Translations under genes and position numbers: made by a program
Shown: positions 1-7,711 of the stretch, one piece after another
How positions within the stretch are numbered: position 1 is the first letter of the stretch
Layout of the letters: every line of letters begins with the position of its first letter
Source: Clostridia bacterium
Lineage (GTDB): Bacteria > Bacillota > Clostridia > Oscillospirales > Acutalibacteraceae
NCBI GenBank assembly: GCA_900771185.1
Contig: CAAGND010000280.1
Span: 1-8,843, forward strand
Reading direction: 5' to 3'
Length of the DNA stretch: 8,843 nt
The notes under the pieces: model-generated
Databases searched by the model: none
What the model was told of the DNA's origin: nothing
The model's input: the letters and a program-made list of their open reading frames with translations, nothing else

Positions 1-1059
<1,059 letters not shown>

Positions 1060-1259
1060 TTTGTATTATATCCGACTCACGCCGGCTACAATCTAATTTC
1101 AGAGCTTCTGTCTGCTCTTATCTTACCAAGAAACTTCCGTTTCCCGGAATTACTTCTTTTGCATCATCTCTGATGCGAATCTCAGGGTTCCTTGTTTCTT
1201 TCGTTGTTTAATTTTCAAGGTACGTGACCCGTCTTTTGGCGGGGCTCTCGTGAGAGAGC
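1060..1259 (-). other. rRNA operon leader with serial hairpins
   Basis: This untranslated stretch lies between the predicted rRNA transcription start (about 1259) and mature 16S. On the minus-strand RNA, in order from the start, there are compact stems: GCTCTC/GAGAGC (1244-1259, loop UCAC), CCCG/CGGG (1228-1243), GCATCA/TGATGC with a GAGA tetraloop (1161-1176), TTCCG/CGGAA (1135-1149), AGAGC/GCTCT (1101-1118), and CCGGC/GTCGG with a GUGA tetraloop (1072-1085). A stretch reading ACCTTGAAAATTAAACAAC (about 1205-1223) resembles phrases common in leaders and spacers of Firmicutes rRNA operons. Leaders of this kind serve antitermination and 5' processing of 16S; which stem does what here is inference. 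No coding sequence is seen. Confidence 0.7.
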
Positions 1260-1265
1260 TTTTAA

Positions 1266-1294
1266 ATAATATCACAACAAGCAGGGCTTGTCAA
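1266..1294 (-). promoter_or_regulatory. rRNA operon promoter
   Basis: On the minus strand a perfect -35 box TTGACA (1289-1294) is followed by a 17-bp spacer and the -10 box TATTAT (1266-1271). Transcription should start near 1258-1260, about 200 nt before mature 16S. This is a near-consensus vegetative sigma factor promoter, as expected for an rRNA operon. Only one such promoter is visible, although many rRNA operons carry tandem pairs. Confidence 0.88.
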
Positions 1295-1298
1295 CACC

Positions 1299-1345
1299 AA
1301 ATTTAAAATTTTTTGATTTTTTTCTGCCGTTTTTTCTTGTTTTTT
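1299..1345 (-). promoter_or_regulatory. A-tract UP-element region upstream of rRNA promoter
   Basis: Directly upstream of the rRNA -35 box the minus strand carries A-tracts, seen as plus-strand T-runs at about 1309-1314, 1317-1323, 1330-1335 and 1340-1345. Their centres are roughly 8.5, 12.5 and 10 bp apart, close to helical phasing. The proximal part covers about -40 to -64 from the predicted start, where the RNA polymerase alpha subunit C-terminal domain contacts UP elements. The sequence composition is observed; the UP-element and bending role is inferred from position. Confidence 0.55.
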
Positions 1346-1361
1346 ATGTCATGGCTTTTTA

Positions 1362-1397
1362 AAGAAATATGGGCAGTCTTTAAGAAGAAGACTGCCC
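1362..1397 (-). terminator. Terminator of the GH127-hydrolase unit
   Basis: A perfect 10-bp stem GGGCAGTCTT/AAGACTGCCC (1371-1380 with 1388-1397) has a 7-nt loop. On the minus strand it is followed by a T-rich tail, ATATTTCTTT. It lies about 47 nt past the stop codon of the alpha/beta hydrolase and about 77 nt before the rRNA -35 box, so it probably insulates the rRNA promoter from upstream read-through. The 3' tail is not a pure U-run. A further pair of alternative weak stems (GCTGT/ACAGC at 1404-1416, or GCTGTAA/TTACAGC at 1404-1434) lies between it and the stop codon. Confidence 0.75.
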
Positions 1398-1443
1398 GGA
1401 ATTGCTGTAAAACAGCATGTTTTTGTGTTACAGCGTGTTTTCT

Positions 1444-2358
1444 TTATTTAAACGCCGGCACAAGTGCCGCATCAAAGAACGCAATAAGATCCTTAAAATA
1501 CTCTGCGCGGCACACCTCATTGTGGAGCTCATGCCTTGCGCCCTCATATATATGAAGCTCCACATTTTCAAGTCCCGCATCCTTATATCTTTTCGCAAGT
1601 TTTTTCGCTTTTGAGGACTTGTTGCCGCCTATCGGATCCATATCTCCGCTGAATATTCCTATATGAGTATCATTATGTATTTTGGCAATGTTCTCGCTTC
1701 TGTAAATCTTTCCGAAAGCTTTTATCATATTCCAGTCGAAGTTTATACTGACAGGGATATTCGCCATCGGGTCGGCATTGAACTGCTCACGGCGCTCACG
1801 GTCACTCGTCACCCACTGGCTTTCACCCGTATCACCTTTATACTTGGGTCTGAACATCAAATCCGTCGCCTTGTTGACGAAAGAGGGCCGCCAATCCTTA
1901 CACATCAGCTCAAGCGGCCAAAGCAGCGCCAGAGCAGCCTGTGCACCGTTCATATCCGCCGTTCCGCACAGAGCAACGGCACGCACATCCGTCCCCTGCT
2001 GCAAAAAGTCCTGAGCCAAAAAGCTTCCGTAGCTGTGACCGAACAGAGCCTGCGGAAGATTATATTTCTCCTTGAGCCAATTATATATGAAAACCAAATC
2101 CTTAACCGTATCGCTCTCTATATCGCCCTTGTGGCGGCCGCGATTTTCATCGGTCTCCGTTTTTCCATGCGCCCTGTGGTCATCGGCAAGAGCTATATAT
2201 CCGTGGGCATTGAACATGCGGGCAAGCTCATCATATCTGCCGCCGTGTTCGCACATACCGTGCGAAATCTGAATAACACCCTTGGGATTATCGACTTCAT
2301 CCCAAAGATAGCAGTGTATGGGTGTTGAGTCAAAGCTTACAATATCAAGTTCTTTCAT
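1444..2358 (-). CDS. Alpha/beta hydrolase, monoacylglycerol lipase/lysophospholipase-like
   Basis: This 304-residue protein has the alpha/beta hydrolase fold of the serine-aminopeptidase/Hydrolase_4 (PldB, monoglyceride lipase-like) group. Visible motifs are an HGMCEHGGRY oxyanion-hole segment (residues 33-42), the nucleophile elbow GHSYG with Ser109, a likely catalytic Asp241 in SGDMDPIG, and His276 in GARHE. The triad is complete. A cap-like insertion lies between roughly residues 140 and 210. There is no signal peptide or membrane segment, so it should be cytoplasmic. The ATG at 2358 is preferred because GGAG lies 8 nt upstream; a GTG three codons earlier overlaps that ribosome binding site. 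It follows the GH127 gene by 34 bp on the same strand and probably shares its transcript. The true substrate (lipid ester, acylated sugar or other ester) cannot be told from sequence. Its position next to a glycosidase makes a sugar-ester role possible but unproven. Confidence 0.88.
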   Translation of the reverse strand: MKELDIVSFDSTPIHCYLWDEVDNPKGVIQISHGMCEHGGRYDELARMFNAHGYIALADDHRAHGKTETDENRGRHKGDIESDTVKDLVFIYNWLKEKYNLPQALFGHSYGSFLAQDFLQQGTDVRAVALCGTADMNGAQAALALLWPLELMCKDWRPSFVNKATDLMFRPKYKGDTGESQWVTSDRERREQFNADPMANIPVSINFDWNMIKAFGKIYRSENIAKIHNDTHIGIFSGDMDPIGGNKSSKAKKLAKRYKDAGLENVELHIYEGARHELHNEVCRAEYFKDLIAFFDAALVPAFK

Positions 2359-2392
2359 GATTTTCACTCCATATATATAATGTATAAATTCA

Positions 2393-4258
2393 TCATCTGA
2401 GGTTCAACCACACCTGCATGTCGCTTTCGCCCCGGTTGGCAAAGGCATAATACGGTATTAAACGTATGCGGGTTTTGGGTGATTCTGTCGGTTCGTTATT
2501 GTAAAGTCCATCAGCTTTACAATAATCTTTCATACTGTCGAATCCGTCAACATCGAGCACAGGCAGACCGAATATTCCGCCGTCCCCGACTTCGGCGTTA
2601 AGCTGACGTGACAGCGCAAGCGAAAACACATTTTCATTATCCACGCCCTCGGCGCAATAGACAACCGGACCCCGCATGACAGCCGCCCTGCCCGCATTCT
2701 CTCTGACCAGCGGATTCGCCGTCACAAGAGTGGGAGTCATATCAAAATTTATATTTATCATCGCATTTTCGTCACATTCAAACACGGCATATCCGTTTTC
2801 AAAGCCGCACTCTGAAGCATTGACAGCTTTTATCTCGTAATTTTTGCACCAGCCCGGAATTCTGACAGCCGCACGTATTCCCGCGCTGTTTTTGAAGGTT
2901 ATGCAGACAGAGCCGTCCGACGGATAGTCGGTCTCCTGAATGATTTCAATCTGCTTTTCTCCGACTTCAAACCTTGCCTCGCTGTCCATATACTGATGGA
3001 CATAAACCGTGCTGTCAGAATTGCTGTAAAGGTAATTTCCTATACTCTCGACAAACCGTGTGACATTCGGCGGGCAGCAGGAGCACTCAAAGACCTCCAG
3101 GCGCTGTGTTATCGGCAGCCGTTCATTTTTGTTCGCCTCCCTGCTGACCGAGCGTCTGAACAGGTCTATCGACAGAGGATTTTCATAGAAAAAGCTTCTG
3201 CCGTCAAGCGACACGCCAGACAGAAAGCCGTTATACATAACAAGCTCCGCAGTGTCCGCATAGCGCGAATCGACCTCGAGCAGAGACATTCTGCCCGCGA
3301 ACATTGCGAGCGATATCGCAGCGCACGTCTCCGCATAGGCCGTCTCGTTCGGCAAGTCATAATCAACGGTGAACGCCTCCCCGCAGTGGGTCGAACCGAT
3401 GCCGCCTGTTATGTACATCCTGCGTCCGACTATATTGGAAAAAATTTCACGGGCGGCTTCAAAGAGCGCTGTGTCGCCGTATTCATGCGCGATGTCCGCC
3501 ATTGCGCTGTAAATATAGCAGGCTCTGACGCTGTGTCCCTCGGCTGTCCGCTGTTCACGCAGAGGCAGGTGATCCTGCTGATACTTTCCGGCCGGCTGAT
3601 TGCAGTCATCGTCCCTGTCCTTTTCATTGTTTCCCCGCATGTCAACAAAGAACCTGCTCAGCTCAAGATACCGCTTCTCGCCGGTACAGCGGTAAAGCCT
3701 GACAAGCGCAAGCTCTATTTCAGGATGACCCGGGGTTGTGAAGGCGGCGGAATCCTCGATTTTGAAAACCCGCTCTATGTAATCCGCATATCTGCACATA
3801 AGGCGAAGAAACTTTTCTTTGCCTGTCGCCTCATAATAAGCCACGGCGGCTTCAAACAGATGGCCTGCGCAATAAAGTTCGTGCGCGCCGCGGTTGGTAA
3901 ACCTGTCTTCAGGGCAGACGACAGTGAACCAAACATTGAAATATCCGTCATCCCCCATATGCTCCTCTATCAAATCAACCAGAGAATCGACATACGCCTC
4001 AAGCTCCGCATCTCGCTTGTGTCTGAGAACATAAGCCGCGGACTCCATCCATTTTGCAACATCGGAATCATAAAAAATATGCGGTCGGTTCGGCTCACCG
4101 GGCTTCCAACTGAACTTGAAAGCATCAAAGCGACCCGTGTCCTCAAATCTTTTGCGCACACAGTCGAGAGTAACCTTTTCATTGATAAGCTGACGTTCTT
4201 TCCAAAAGCCTCCGGTTATTTCGACCTGCGAAAACGGTACGGCGTTGTTCTTTTCCAT
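2393..4258 (-). CDS. Glycoside hydrolase family 127 protein, putative beta-L-arabinofuranosidase
   Basis: This 621-residue protein belongs to the GH127 (formerly DUF1680) family, whose characterised member HypBA1 of Bifidobacterium longum releases terminal beta-L-arabinofuranose using a zinc-bound cysteine nucleophile. The key residues are present: acid/base Glu294 in the GSTHCGEAF segment, Glu310 and Cys312 in AYAETCA exactly 16 and 18 residues later (the family spacing), and Cys394-Cys395 in ECSCCPPN. These match the Glu, Cys, Cys, Cys zinc site, with Cys394 as the expected nucleophile. His242 in EGHSVRA is also conserved. The (alpha/alpha)6 barrel spans roughly residues 10-415, followed by beta-rich domains. 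No signal peptide is seen, so it acts in the cytoplasm on imported oligosaccharides. It is slightly shorter than HypBA1 (658). The start is the ATG preceded by AAGGAGG at a 6-nt gap; an upstream TTG lies before that ribosome binding site. Related GH families with the same fold make the exact linkage specificity uncertain. Confidence 0.93.
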   Translation of the reverse strand: MEKNNAVPFSQVEITGGFWKERQLINEKVTLDCVRKRFEDTGRFDAFKFSWKPGEPNRPHIFYDSDVAKWMESAAYVLRHKRDAELEAYVDSLVDLIEEHMGDDGYFNVWFTVVCPEDRFTNRGAHELYCAGHLFEAAVAYYEATGKEKFLRLMCRYADYIERVFKIEDSAAFTTPGHPEIELALVRLYRCTGEKRYLELSRFFVDMRGNNEKDRDDDCNQPAGKYQQDHLPLREQRTAEGHSVRACYIYSAMADIAHEYGDTALFEAAREIFSNIVGRRMYITGGIGSTHCGEAFTVDYDLPNETAYAETCAAISLAMFAGRMSLLEVDSRYADTAELVMYNGFLSGVSLDGRSFFYENPLSIDLFRRSVSREANKNERLPITQRLEVFECSCCPPNVTRFVESIGNYLYSNSDSTVYVHQYMDSEARFEVGEKQIEIIQETDYPSDGSVCITFKNSAGIRAAVRIPGWCKNYEIKAVNASECGFENGYAVFECDENAMININFDMTPTLVTANPLVRENAGRAAVMRGPVVYCAEGVDNENVFSLALSRQLNAEVGDGGIFGLPVLDVDGFDSMKDYCKADGLYNNEPTESPKTRIRLIPYYAFANRGESDMQVWLNLR

Positions 4259-4264
4259 ATGTTT

Positions 4265-4271
4265 CCTCCTT
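4265..4271 (-). promoter_or_regulatory. Ribosome binding site of the GH127 gene
   Basis: AAGGAGG on the minus strand lies 6 nt before the ATG at 4258. It fixes this start over the TTG at 4274-4276, which lies upstream of the ribosome binding site. Confidence 0.9.
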
Positions 4272-4353
4272 AACAAACAGCAAGCAATAATTTTAATACC
4301 AATTTTTACAATAATATCACATTTTGCTTAATTGCGATAGCCATTTTGAAAAA

Positions 4354-4382
4354 ATTATAAACAAATTCTCCAAAACATTGAA
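4354..4382 (-). promoter_or_regulatory. Candidate promoter of the GH127-hydrolase unit
   Basis: On the minus strand a perfect -10 box TATAAT (4354-4359) lies 17 bp from a poor -35 hexamer, TTCAAT (4377-4382). That hexamer sits on the opposite strand of the plus-strand -35 box, so the two promoters would be back to back around one palindrome. A competing choice is an extended -10, TGATATTAT (4311-4319), which has no convincing -35. Sequence alone does not decide between them. Confidence 0.4.
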
Positions 4383-4396
4383 GATTCTTCAAGAAT
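4378..4396. promoter_or_regulatory. Candidate operator: two overlapping palindromes
   Basis: TTGAAG-ATT-CTTCAA (4378-4392) and ATTCTT-C-AAGAAT (4384-4396) are both perfect inverted repeats, and they share bases. They overlap the -35 box and half of the spacer of the plus-strand promoter, and the weak minus-strand -35 as well. A dimeric regulator bound here could block both directions. They do not match the usual LacI-family CG-centred operator. The cognate regulator is not in the window. Confidence 0.45.
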
Positions 4397-4406
4397 GTGG
4401 TAAAAT
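4378..4406 (+). promoter_or_regulatory. Promoter of the GH2 beta-galactosidase gene
   Basis: The -35 box TTGAAG (4378-4383) is followed by a 17-bp spacer and the -10 box TAAAAT (4401-4406), preceded by TGG, which gives an extended -10. Transcription should start near 4412-4414 and give a leader of about 52 nt. The -35 box and spacer are covered by palindromes, suggesting repressor control. Confidence 0.68.
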
Positions 4407-4446
4407 CTCCATGACAAAAAGAACGACTTGGCATATGCCGCAAAAA

Positions 4447-4452
4447 AGGAGG
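4447..4452 (+). promoter_or_regulatory. Ribosome binding site of the beta-galactosidase gene, unusually distant
   Basis: AGGAGG lies 13 nt before the ATG at 4466, longer than the usual 5-9 nt. An in-frame ATA codon sits 9 nt upstream of the ATG and 4 nt after the AGGAGG. No other ATG, GTG or TTG start in this frame fits better. Confidence 0.6.
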
Positions 4453-4465
4453 AACCATAACCGAA

Positions 4466-7400
4466 ATGGAATATACCCTGAACAGAACAAACTACCGCGA
4501 TTTTTCTCTGTTTGAGGAAAACAAGCGTGCGCCGCGCGCTTATTTTATACCATATTCAAAAAAGGAAGTTCTTGCTGCCACCGCGCTCAAGGATGAACGT
4601 TTCAGCTCAGATATGACAGAGGTGCTTTCCGGCGAATGGGATTTCAAATATTTTGACGACATTTCTCTCCTGCCCGAAAAGATTGATACTGAGGGGTTCA
4701 GCTTCGACAGCGTCACAGTTCCGTCCACGTGGCAGAGAACCGGTTTCGAGCCGCCTGTCTATCTCAACTGTCCGTATCCCTTTGACAATGTTCCGCCGGA
4801 GCTTCCCGAGCGCATGTCGGTGGGAGTATACCGCAAAAAATTTGAGGTGACAAATTCTGACGATATTCACATCATAAGCTTTCTCGGAGTTGTTCCCTGC
4901 GTTGATCTCTATGTCAACGGAGATTATGTCGGATACAGTGAAGGCTCACACAATACAGCAGAATTTGACATCTCGGAATTCATTTACGAAGGCACAAACG
5001 AGCTGGTCGCCGTTATACACAAATGGTCAACCGGCACCTTCCTTGAATGTCAGGACATGTTCCGCGAGAACGGTATTTTCCGTGATGTTCTGCTTTTCAA
5101 AATGCCGGAAACCTACATAAATGATTATTATATCCGTCCGCTCAAAAAGGACGGAAAGTGGAGCATGGAGGTTGAGACCGCAGTCATCGGTCAGACCTGC
5201 GGCTTTGAGGTTGAAGTTGCGCTCAAGAAAGATGGCGTAACAATCGCCTCTCAGACCGTCAAGGCTGAAAAAGACACCAAGGTTCTTTTCGAGGATCTTG
5301 ACATAATTGAGTGGAATGCTGAAATTCCCATCGTCTATGAAACATACATAACCCTTGTTAAGGACGAGGCTCAGATAATGAGCCTTCGCAGTGTCACCGG
5401 TTTCAGAGATATTGAGATTTCAGGCAATATATTCACCCTCAACGGTCAGAAGATCAAGATAAAGGGCGTCAACCATCATGATACGCACTACAAGAACGGA
5501 TATGTTATGTCCTACGAGGATTACGAGAAGGACGTCCGGCTCATAAAGGCATTCAACGGCAACTGCATCCGCACCTCACACTATCCGCCCGACCCGCACC
5601 TTATAACCTTGTGTGATATATACGGAGTTTATATTGTGGACGAAGCGGATATCGAAACACACGGCGTCTGCTGTGAGCCGCACAATAATCCTAAACTCAT
5701 AAGCCACGATGAAAAATGGGCACCCCGCTATCTTGACAGGGTCAGCCGTATGTATTACCGTGACCGCAGCCATCCGTGCATTATAATGTGGTCTCTCGGC
5801 AACGAGGCTGAGGGCTGGGCATGTCAGGACAAATGCTACGATTTTTTGCATGAGATCTGCCCCGAAATACCTGTCCACTATGAGGGCGTTATCAGAACAC
5901 CGAGACACGCCTATGATGTCACTTCTGAAATGTACACTCATCAGAACGATGTTGAAAAAGTCGGTCAGGGCACAAGAAACGGTGAGTTCTACAAGGATCG
6001 CCCGTTCTTCCTGTGCGAATATGCTCACGCAATGGGCGTGGGTCCCGGCGCACTCGAGGAATACTGGCAGCATTTCTATAAATACGACAACCTCATGGGC
6101 GGATGCATCTGGGAATGGGCCGATCACGCCGTCTATCACGAGGACGGGCCGTTGAAATACACCTACGGCGGTGACCACGGCGAGAAGAAACACGACGGCA
6201 ACTTCTGCGTTGACGGTCTTGTCTATCCGGACAGAGAGCCTTCAACGGGCGCTCTGGAGATGAAGAATGTTTACAGACCCGTCAGAGCGTCCTTGAACCC
6301 GGACGGAAGTTTCACCTTCACAAACACGAACCGTTTCCGCAGCTCCGGATATATCACAATTATCTGGACGGCGCTGAGAAACGGCGTTGCGGAAAAGGAC
6401 GGCAGACTTGCCCTTGACATTGAGCCACGCGGCAGCCAGACCGTTAAAATTCCGATTGATATACCCAGTGACGGCGACTGTCACATAAACTTTGAATATA
6501 TTGACGCGGACTCAAACAGCATTGCCAACGAGCATATAGCTCTCAGAGAGGATTTCAAGCCCCTCTCGCTTCCGAAGGGCGGCAAATTCGACTGCTCGCT
6601 TGACAGCGATGAACTGAAAATCATGTTTGACGGCGGAGAACTCGTGTTTGACCGCACAACAGGCGAGATATCAAGCTATACCGTCGATTCAAAGGAGCTT
6701 GTGAATCAGTCTCCGGCTTGCAGAAAAGGTTTTATACCCAATATATTCAGAGCGCCGCTTGACAATGACAGATATATACTCCCCAAGTGGCTCGATGCCG
6801 GATATGACGATGTTGAGGTTATTCTCAAAGACTTTGAAGTTGAGATTGAACGCAGAAGCGCTGAGGTCGAGGTTGAATACAGCATCCGCTCAAAGAAGGG
6901 CACAATCGCCAAGGTGGAGCTGGAATACAACATTGACGCGGCAGGATGCGTTGAGGTTGAAGCCGAGTTCAAACCCGTATCCCAAAAGCGCGCTGCCGCC
7001 GTTCTTCCCCGTTTCGGACTGACTTTGGAGATGCCCGAAAGCTTTGAGAATATTGAATATTACGGCTACGGTCCGTTTGAGAACGAGTGTGATTTCAAAG
7101 AGCAGTGCACAGTCGGTATTTTCGAGAGCACTGTTGACGATATGGATGAACGCTATATCAAGCCGCAGGACTACGGCACGAGAACAGGAGTTCGTTGGGT
7201 CAAGCTCACGGACGCTGACGGTGACGGTCTGCTCATCTGCAATGCCGACCGCAAGCTCAGCTTCAATGTCAGACATTTCACCCAAAAGCTCCTTCAGGGC
7301 GCAAATCACCGTGAGGATCTTCACAGCGAACACACTACGGTTCTCAACATCGACGGCTTCAGAAGAGGCACCGGCACTGCAAGCTGCGGCCCCGATGTGC

Positions 7401-7477
7401 TTGACAAATATAATGTTGATGCTTCAAAGGGATTGAAATACAGCTTCACCGTTGTACCGGTCAGGAACAAGAAGTAA
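4466..7477 (+). CDS. lacZ: Beta-galactosidase, glycoside hydrolase family 2 (LacZ type)
   Basis: This complete 1003-residue enzyme hydrolyses terminal beta-galactosides by a retaining mechanism and is close in length to E. coli LacZ (1024). Domain order is a jelly-roll N-terminal domain (about 50-215) containing FLECQDMFRENGIFRDV (Asp197, LacZ Asp201), an Ig-like domain (about 217-315), a TIM barrel (about 317-605), a linker Ig-like domain, and the C-terminal beta-sandwich (about 715-1000) with GYGPFEN and YIKPQDYGTRT. In the barrel are His338 (GVNHH), His372 (TSHYP), Glu397 and His399 (DIETHG), acid/base Glu447 (SLGNE), nucleophile Glu518 (CEYAHAMG) and Trp551 (IWEWADH). The residue aligned with LacZ Asn604 appears to be Asp583 (NFCVDG). 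No signal peptide is present, so it should be cytoplasmic. It is transcribed divergently from the GH127 gene. The substrate may be plant galactan or arabinogalactan fragments rather than lactose; that is inference from the neighbour. Confidence 0.95.
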   Translation: MEYTLNRTNYRDFSLFEENKRAPRAYFIPYSKKEVLAATALKDERFSSDMTEVLSGEWDFKYFDDISLLPEKIDTEGFSFDSVTVPSTWQRTGFEPPVYLNCPYPFDNVPPELPERMSVGVYRKKFEVTNSDDIHIISFLGVVPCVDLYVNGDYVGYSEGSHNTAEFDISEFIYEGTNELVAVIHKWSTGTFLECQDMFRENGIFRDVLLFKMPETYINDYYIRPLKKDGKWSMEVETAVIGQTCGFEVEVALKKDGVTIASQTVKAEKDTKVLFEDLDIIEWNAEIPIVYETYITLVKDEAQIMSLRSVTGFRDIEISGNIFTLNGQKIKIKGVNHHDTHYKNGYVMSYEDYEKDVRLIKAFNGNCIRTSHYPPDPHLITLCDIYGVYIVDEADIETHGVCCEPHNNPKLISHDEKWAPRYLDRVSRMYYRDRSHPCIIMWSLGNEAEGWACQDKCYDFLHEICPEIPVHYEGVIRTPRHAYDVTSEMYTHQNDVEKVGQGTRNGEFYKDRPFFLCEYAHAMGVGPGALEEYWQHFYKYDNLMGGCIWEWADHAVYHEDGPLKYTYGGDHGEKKHDGNFCVDGLVYPDREPSTGALEMKNVYRPVRASLNPDGSFTFTNTNRFRSSGYITIIWTALRNGVAEKDGRLALDIEPRGSQTVKIPIDIPSDGDCHINFEYIDADSNSIANEHIALREDFKPLSLPKGGKFDCSLDSDELKIMFDGGELVFDRTTGEISSYTVDSKELVNQSPACRKGFIPNIFRAPLDNDRYILPKWLDAGYDDVEVILKDFEVEIERRSAEVEVEYSIRSKKGTIAKVELEYNIDAAGCVEVEAEFKPVSQKRAAAVLPRFGLTLEMPESFENIEYYGYGPFENECDFKEQCTVGIFESTVDDMDERYIKPQDYGTRTGVRWVKLTDADGDGLLICNADRKLSFNVRHFTQKLLQGANHREDLHSEHTTVLNIDGFRRGTGTASCGPDVLDKYNVDASKGLKYSFTVVPVRNKK

Positions 7478-7499
7478 GAGCAAAGCGATAAAAGAAAAG

Positions 7500-7545
7500 C
7501 TCCCGAATCAGGCACTTCAGCCTCTTCGGGAGTTTCGTGTTTTTT
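7500..7545 (+). terminator. Rho-independent terminator of the beta-galactosidase gene
   Basis: The outer stem CTCCCGAA/TTCGGGAG (7500-7507 with 7525-7532) stacks on an inner stem AGGC/GCCT (7510-7513 with 7520-7523) closing a 6-nt loop. Then come TTTCGTG and a six-T run ending at 7545. It starts 22 nt after the stop codon and is strong for the plus strand. Confidence 0.85.
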
Positions 7546-7591
7546 GAACGCAAAATTAAATTATATTTTCAAAGTACCATAGATACCGAAA

Positions 7592-7622
7592 ATCGCAGAC
7601 TGCCTCAACAGCGGTCTGCGAT
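7592..7622. terminator. Hairpin between convergent genes, probable rex or bidirectional terminator
   Basis: A perfect 9-bp stem ATCGCAGAC/GTCTGCGAT (7592-7600 with 7614-7622) has a 13-nt loop. On the minus strand it is followed by a short T-run, about 90 nt past the rex stop; on the plus strand it is followed by AACTTTTATTT. Both tails are modest, so it may be a weak bidirectional terminator backing up the stronger one at 7500-7545. Closer to rex, ACCGA/TCGGT (7675-7689) nests inside TGAACA/TGTTCA (7650-7694), a second, weaker fold. Confidence 0.6.
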
Positions 7623-7711
7623 AACTTTTATTTAAAATATATATTTATATGAACAAGAGCCGCCTTGGATATATACCGATTGTCTCGGTGTTCAATACTG
7701 CTGTGAAAAGC

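Noticed and set aside
1111..1123. TGCTCTTATCTTA, similar to a boxA antitermination element
   Set aside because: It is on the plus strand, opposite to rRNA transcription, and on the RNA it forms part of a hairpin arm instead.
1663..2328. 221-codon open frame opposite the alpha/beta hydrolase
   Set aside because: Antisense shadow with no domain signature; the minus strand has a complete catalytic triad and a ribosome binding site.
2996..4273. 425-codon open frame on the plus strand opposite the GH127 gene
   Set aside because: It is a shadow of the minus-strand gene: its composition is basic and low-complexity, it has no recognisable motif, and the opposite strand carries all GH127 catalytic residues.
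4411..4515. Small basic open frame of 34 codons starting at the predicted lacZ transcription start
   Set aside because: It would be leaderless, overlaps the lacZ ribosome binding site and start in another frame, and has no ribosome binding site of its own. A leader-peptide role cannot be supported from sequence alone.
5576..6193. 205-codon minus-strand open frame inside lacZ
   Set aside because: It lies opposite the conserved TIM-barrel motifs of the GH2 enzyme; no ribosome binding site or known motif supports it.
7650..7694. Nested inverted repeats after rex as a possible small RNA or riboswitch
   Set aside because: The stems are short (5 and 6 bp), with a large AT-rich asymmetric loop and no promoter or conserved riboswitch core; it is more likely part of the rex 3' untranslated region.
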